Below, in pieces: positions 5,755-6,478 of a DNA stretch of 6,478 bases. Under the pieces are notes generated by a model, which was not told where the DNA came from, did no database searches, and saw nothing but the letters and a program-made list of their open reading frames with translations. Location: positions 1-6,478 of the forward strand of contig JAIPFN010000045.1 of NCBI GenBank assembly GCA_021736615.1. The letters are read 5' to 3'. The DNA comes from Phycisphaerae bacterium. GTDB taxonomy: Bacteria > Planctomycetota > Phycisphaerae > Sedimentisphaerales > Anaerohalosphaeraceae. The translations under genes were made by a program, and so were the position numbers. Position 1 is the first letter of the stretch. Every line of letters starts with the position of its first letter.

Positions 5755-5783
5755 ATCATAACCGGTCAAAATAAATCTGGCAA
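5755..5783 (-). promoter_or_regulatory. Sigma70-type promoter of tRNA-Pro
   Basis: On the minus strand TTGCCA (5783-5778, five of six to consensus) is followed by exactly 17 bases and TATGAT (5760-5755, five of six). Transcription would start about seven bases further on, near 5748, leaving a leader of only a few bases before the mature tRNA 5' end at 5742. Position, spacing and match all agree. Confidence 0.8.
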
Positions 5784-5796
5784 CTGTTTTTTGGAT

Positions 5797-5892
5797 TTAT
5801 TGTAATTTTATTATTCCAGCATCCTTCAGGGTGAGGTAATCACCAAATTTGAACGGTGATTCCGCCGAATGTATTGCCAAAAACATGCTCAT
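5797..5892 (-). other. Possible 31-codon small reading frame, unknown status
   Basis: A minus-strand frame runs from ATG 5892 to TAA 5797, with a second in-frame ATG at 5886. Its C-terminal half, FKFGDYLTLKDAGIIKLQ, reads like ordinary protein rather than random sequence. No strong ribosome site is seen (only AGGG about 8 bases upstream), and an in-frame TAG at 5904-5902 limits extension. It ends just before the tRNA promoter. It may be a small protein, the 3' remnant of a decayed gene, or chance. No family recognised. Confidence 0.25.
5839..5860. repeat. Short inverted repeat
   Basis: ATCACC (5839-5844) and GGTGAT (5855-5860) form a perfect 6-bp dyad around a 10-base centre containing AAATTT. 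It lies upstream of the tRNA promoter on the minus strand and inside the doubtful 31-codon frame. It could be an operator-like site or chance. Confidence 0.35.
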
Positions 5893-5936
5893 GATGGAGC
5901 CCTAAGAGCCTATCGAAGCCTCAGAGGTACAGTGAG

Positions 5937-6134
5937 GTGGTTAACCTGGAAATAAGCAGGTTTAAGTCCATAATTGCCGAATCCGTCGGAAATATCGAAA
6001 TTTCAGTCCCAATGGTCATGGAAGGCAAAGAAATGACCCCCGCAACAGGTGCAGACAGCCGCAAATCGTCAGTTTTCGTCACTGGCAAAGACTGCAAACT
6101 CAAATTTATCGTAGTTTACAAAGAAACCGCCTAA
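5937..6134 (+). CDS. Doubtful small hypothetical protein or gene remnant
   Basis: A 65-codon frame starting at GTG 5937 and ending at TAA 6132-6134. AGAGG (5923-5927) lies nine bases upstream and would serve as a ribosome site. The product (VNLEISRFKSIIAESV, IEISVPMVMEGKEMTPATG, SSVFVTGKDCKLKFIVVYKE) alternates hydrophobic residues as beta strands do, and codons are similar to those of neighbouring genes. No family recognised. The absence of an ATG and the beta-rich ending suggest it could be the 3' end of a broken longer gene: frame continues open upstream only to TGA at 5892-5894. The overlapping minus-strand frame 5921-6103 is judged less likely. It sits directly upstream of the rsgA promoter. 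Confidence 0.4.
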   Translation: MVNLEISRFKSIIAESVGNIEISVPMVMEGKEMTPATGADSRKSSVFVTGKDCKLKFIVVYKETA

Positions 6135-6145
6135 ACGGCCATCTC

Positions 6146-6173
6146 TTGACTTTCCGACGATAATCCGTATGAT
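6146..6173 (+). promoter_or_regulatory. Sigma70-type promoter of rsgA
   Basis: TTGACT (6146-6151, five of six) is separated by 16 bases from TATGAT (6168-6173, five of six). Transcription would begin near 6180, about 36 bases before the rsgA ATG. The -10 wording TATGATAGAA is shared with the candidate nifU promoter. Confidence 0.75.
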
Positions 6174-6215
6174 AGAAGTAGTGTTTAATGCTTATCATGA
6201 TTGTCAGGGAATATT

Positions 6216-6478
6216 ATGGATTTAAGAGAACTCGGGTGGAACAGCTTTTTTGAAGAACATTTCACCGAATATCAGCAAAAGGGACTTGTCCCTGCCAGGG
6301 TGATCCGTGAACACAAACACATCTACCAGGTCCACACAAATGACGGGCCGTTAACCGCCGCACTGGCCGGCAAGATCGACTTTGACGCCCAGACAAAATC
6401 CGACTACCCGACCGTCGGCGACTGGGTTGCCGTACAACTCGTCGAAAACGAAGACAAAGCGGTAATCCGAGCCATCTT
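6216..6478 (+). CDS. rsgA: Ribosome small-subunit-dependent GTPase A, N-terminal part (partial)
   Basis: RsgA (YjeQ) is a circularly permuted GTPase that helps late maturation of the 30S ribosomal subunit. The first 87 codons are present and the window end cuts the gene. The visible part is the N-terminal OB-fold region: LGWNSFFEEHF (6-16), GLVPARVIREHKHIYQVHTNDG (23-44), AALAGKI (48-54) and DYPTVGDWVAV (63-73), the last being the most characteristic family signature. The G motifs and the zinc-binding C-terminal domain would lie beyond 6478. Start ATG 6216 has CAGGGA (6205-6210) five bases upstream, and a clear promoter precedes it, so it seems to start its own unit. Confidence 0.9.
   Translation, partial: MDLRELGWNSFFEEHFTEYQQKGLVPARVIREHKHIYQVHTNDGPLTAALAGKIDFDAQTKSDYPTVGDWVAVQLVENEDKAVIRAI

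Noticed and set aside
5921..6103. 60-codon minus-strand frame opposite the 65-codon frame
   Set aside because: It has no clear ribosome site and a less protein-like composition than the plus-strand frame; judged a shadow.

Overview
The window looks like bacterial chromosome from a free-living, probably anaerobic or environmental organism. Coding sequence is of moderate GC and the spacers are AT-rich. The gene styles (a three-domain NifU with NifS used outside a nif cluster, an EpsC-like serine acetyltransferase end, MetY, a tRNA without encoded CCA) would suit a planctomycete of the Phycisphaerae type. That assignment is an inference from general familiarity, not from a search.

Bases 1-4627 form a plus-strand sulfur and Fe-S block: the 3' end of a serine O-acetyltransferase gene, nadA (quinolinate synthase, a [4Fe-4S] enzyme), metY (O-acetylhomoserine sulfhydrylase), then nifU and nifS (Fe-S scaffold and cysteine desulfurase, overlapping by one base). 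The logic is coherent. Serine acetylation feeds cysteine synthesis, MetY fixes sulfide into homocysteine, NifS strips sulfur from cysteine, NifU builds the clusters, and NadA is a client that needs one. Both spacers flanking nadA carry the same composite repeat: AATTACG heptamers, then a GGCC hairpin, then an AT-rich segment. An AT-rich spacer with a candidate promoter and a dyad lies before nifU, so nifUS may be its own transcription unit.

Bases 4628-5322 hold two small minus-strand genes converging on nifS: a 125-residue lipoprotein and a 70-residue protein with two predicted membrane segments. The stop codons of nifS and the membrane protein form the base of one shared hairpin.

Bases 5323-5936 contain no convincing protein gene. 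They hold a long imperfect hairpin with a thrice-repeated motif, and a complete tRNA-Pro(GGG) unit on the minus strand with recognisable promoter, tRNA and intrinsic terminator. A 31-codon minus-strand reading frame of unknown status follows. Bases 5937-6134 carry a doubtful 65-codon plus-strand frame. A good sigma70-type promoter then leads into rsgA, which is cut by the window end.

I found no mobile element, CRISPR array or clearly new defence or biosynthetic system. The most unusual structures are the repeat cassettes around nadA, the dyad before nifU, the convergent-stop hairpin and the 5418-5484 hairpin.
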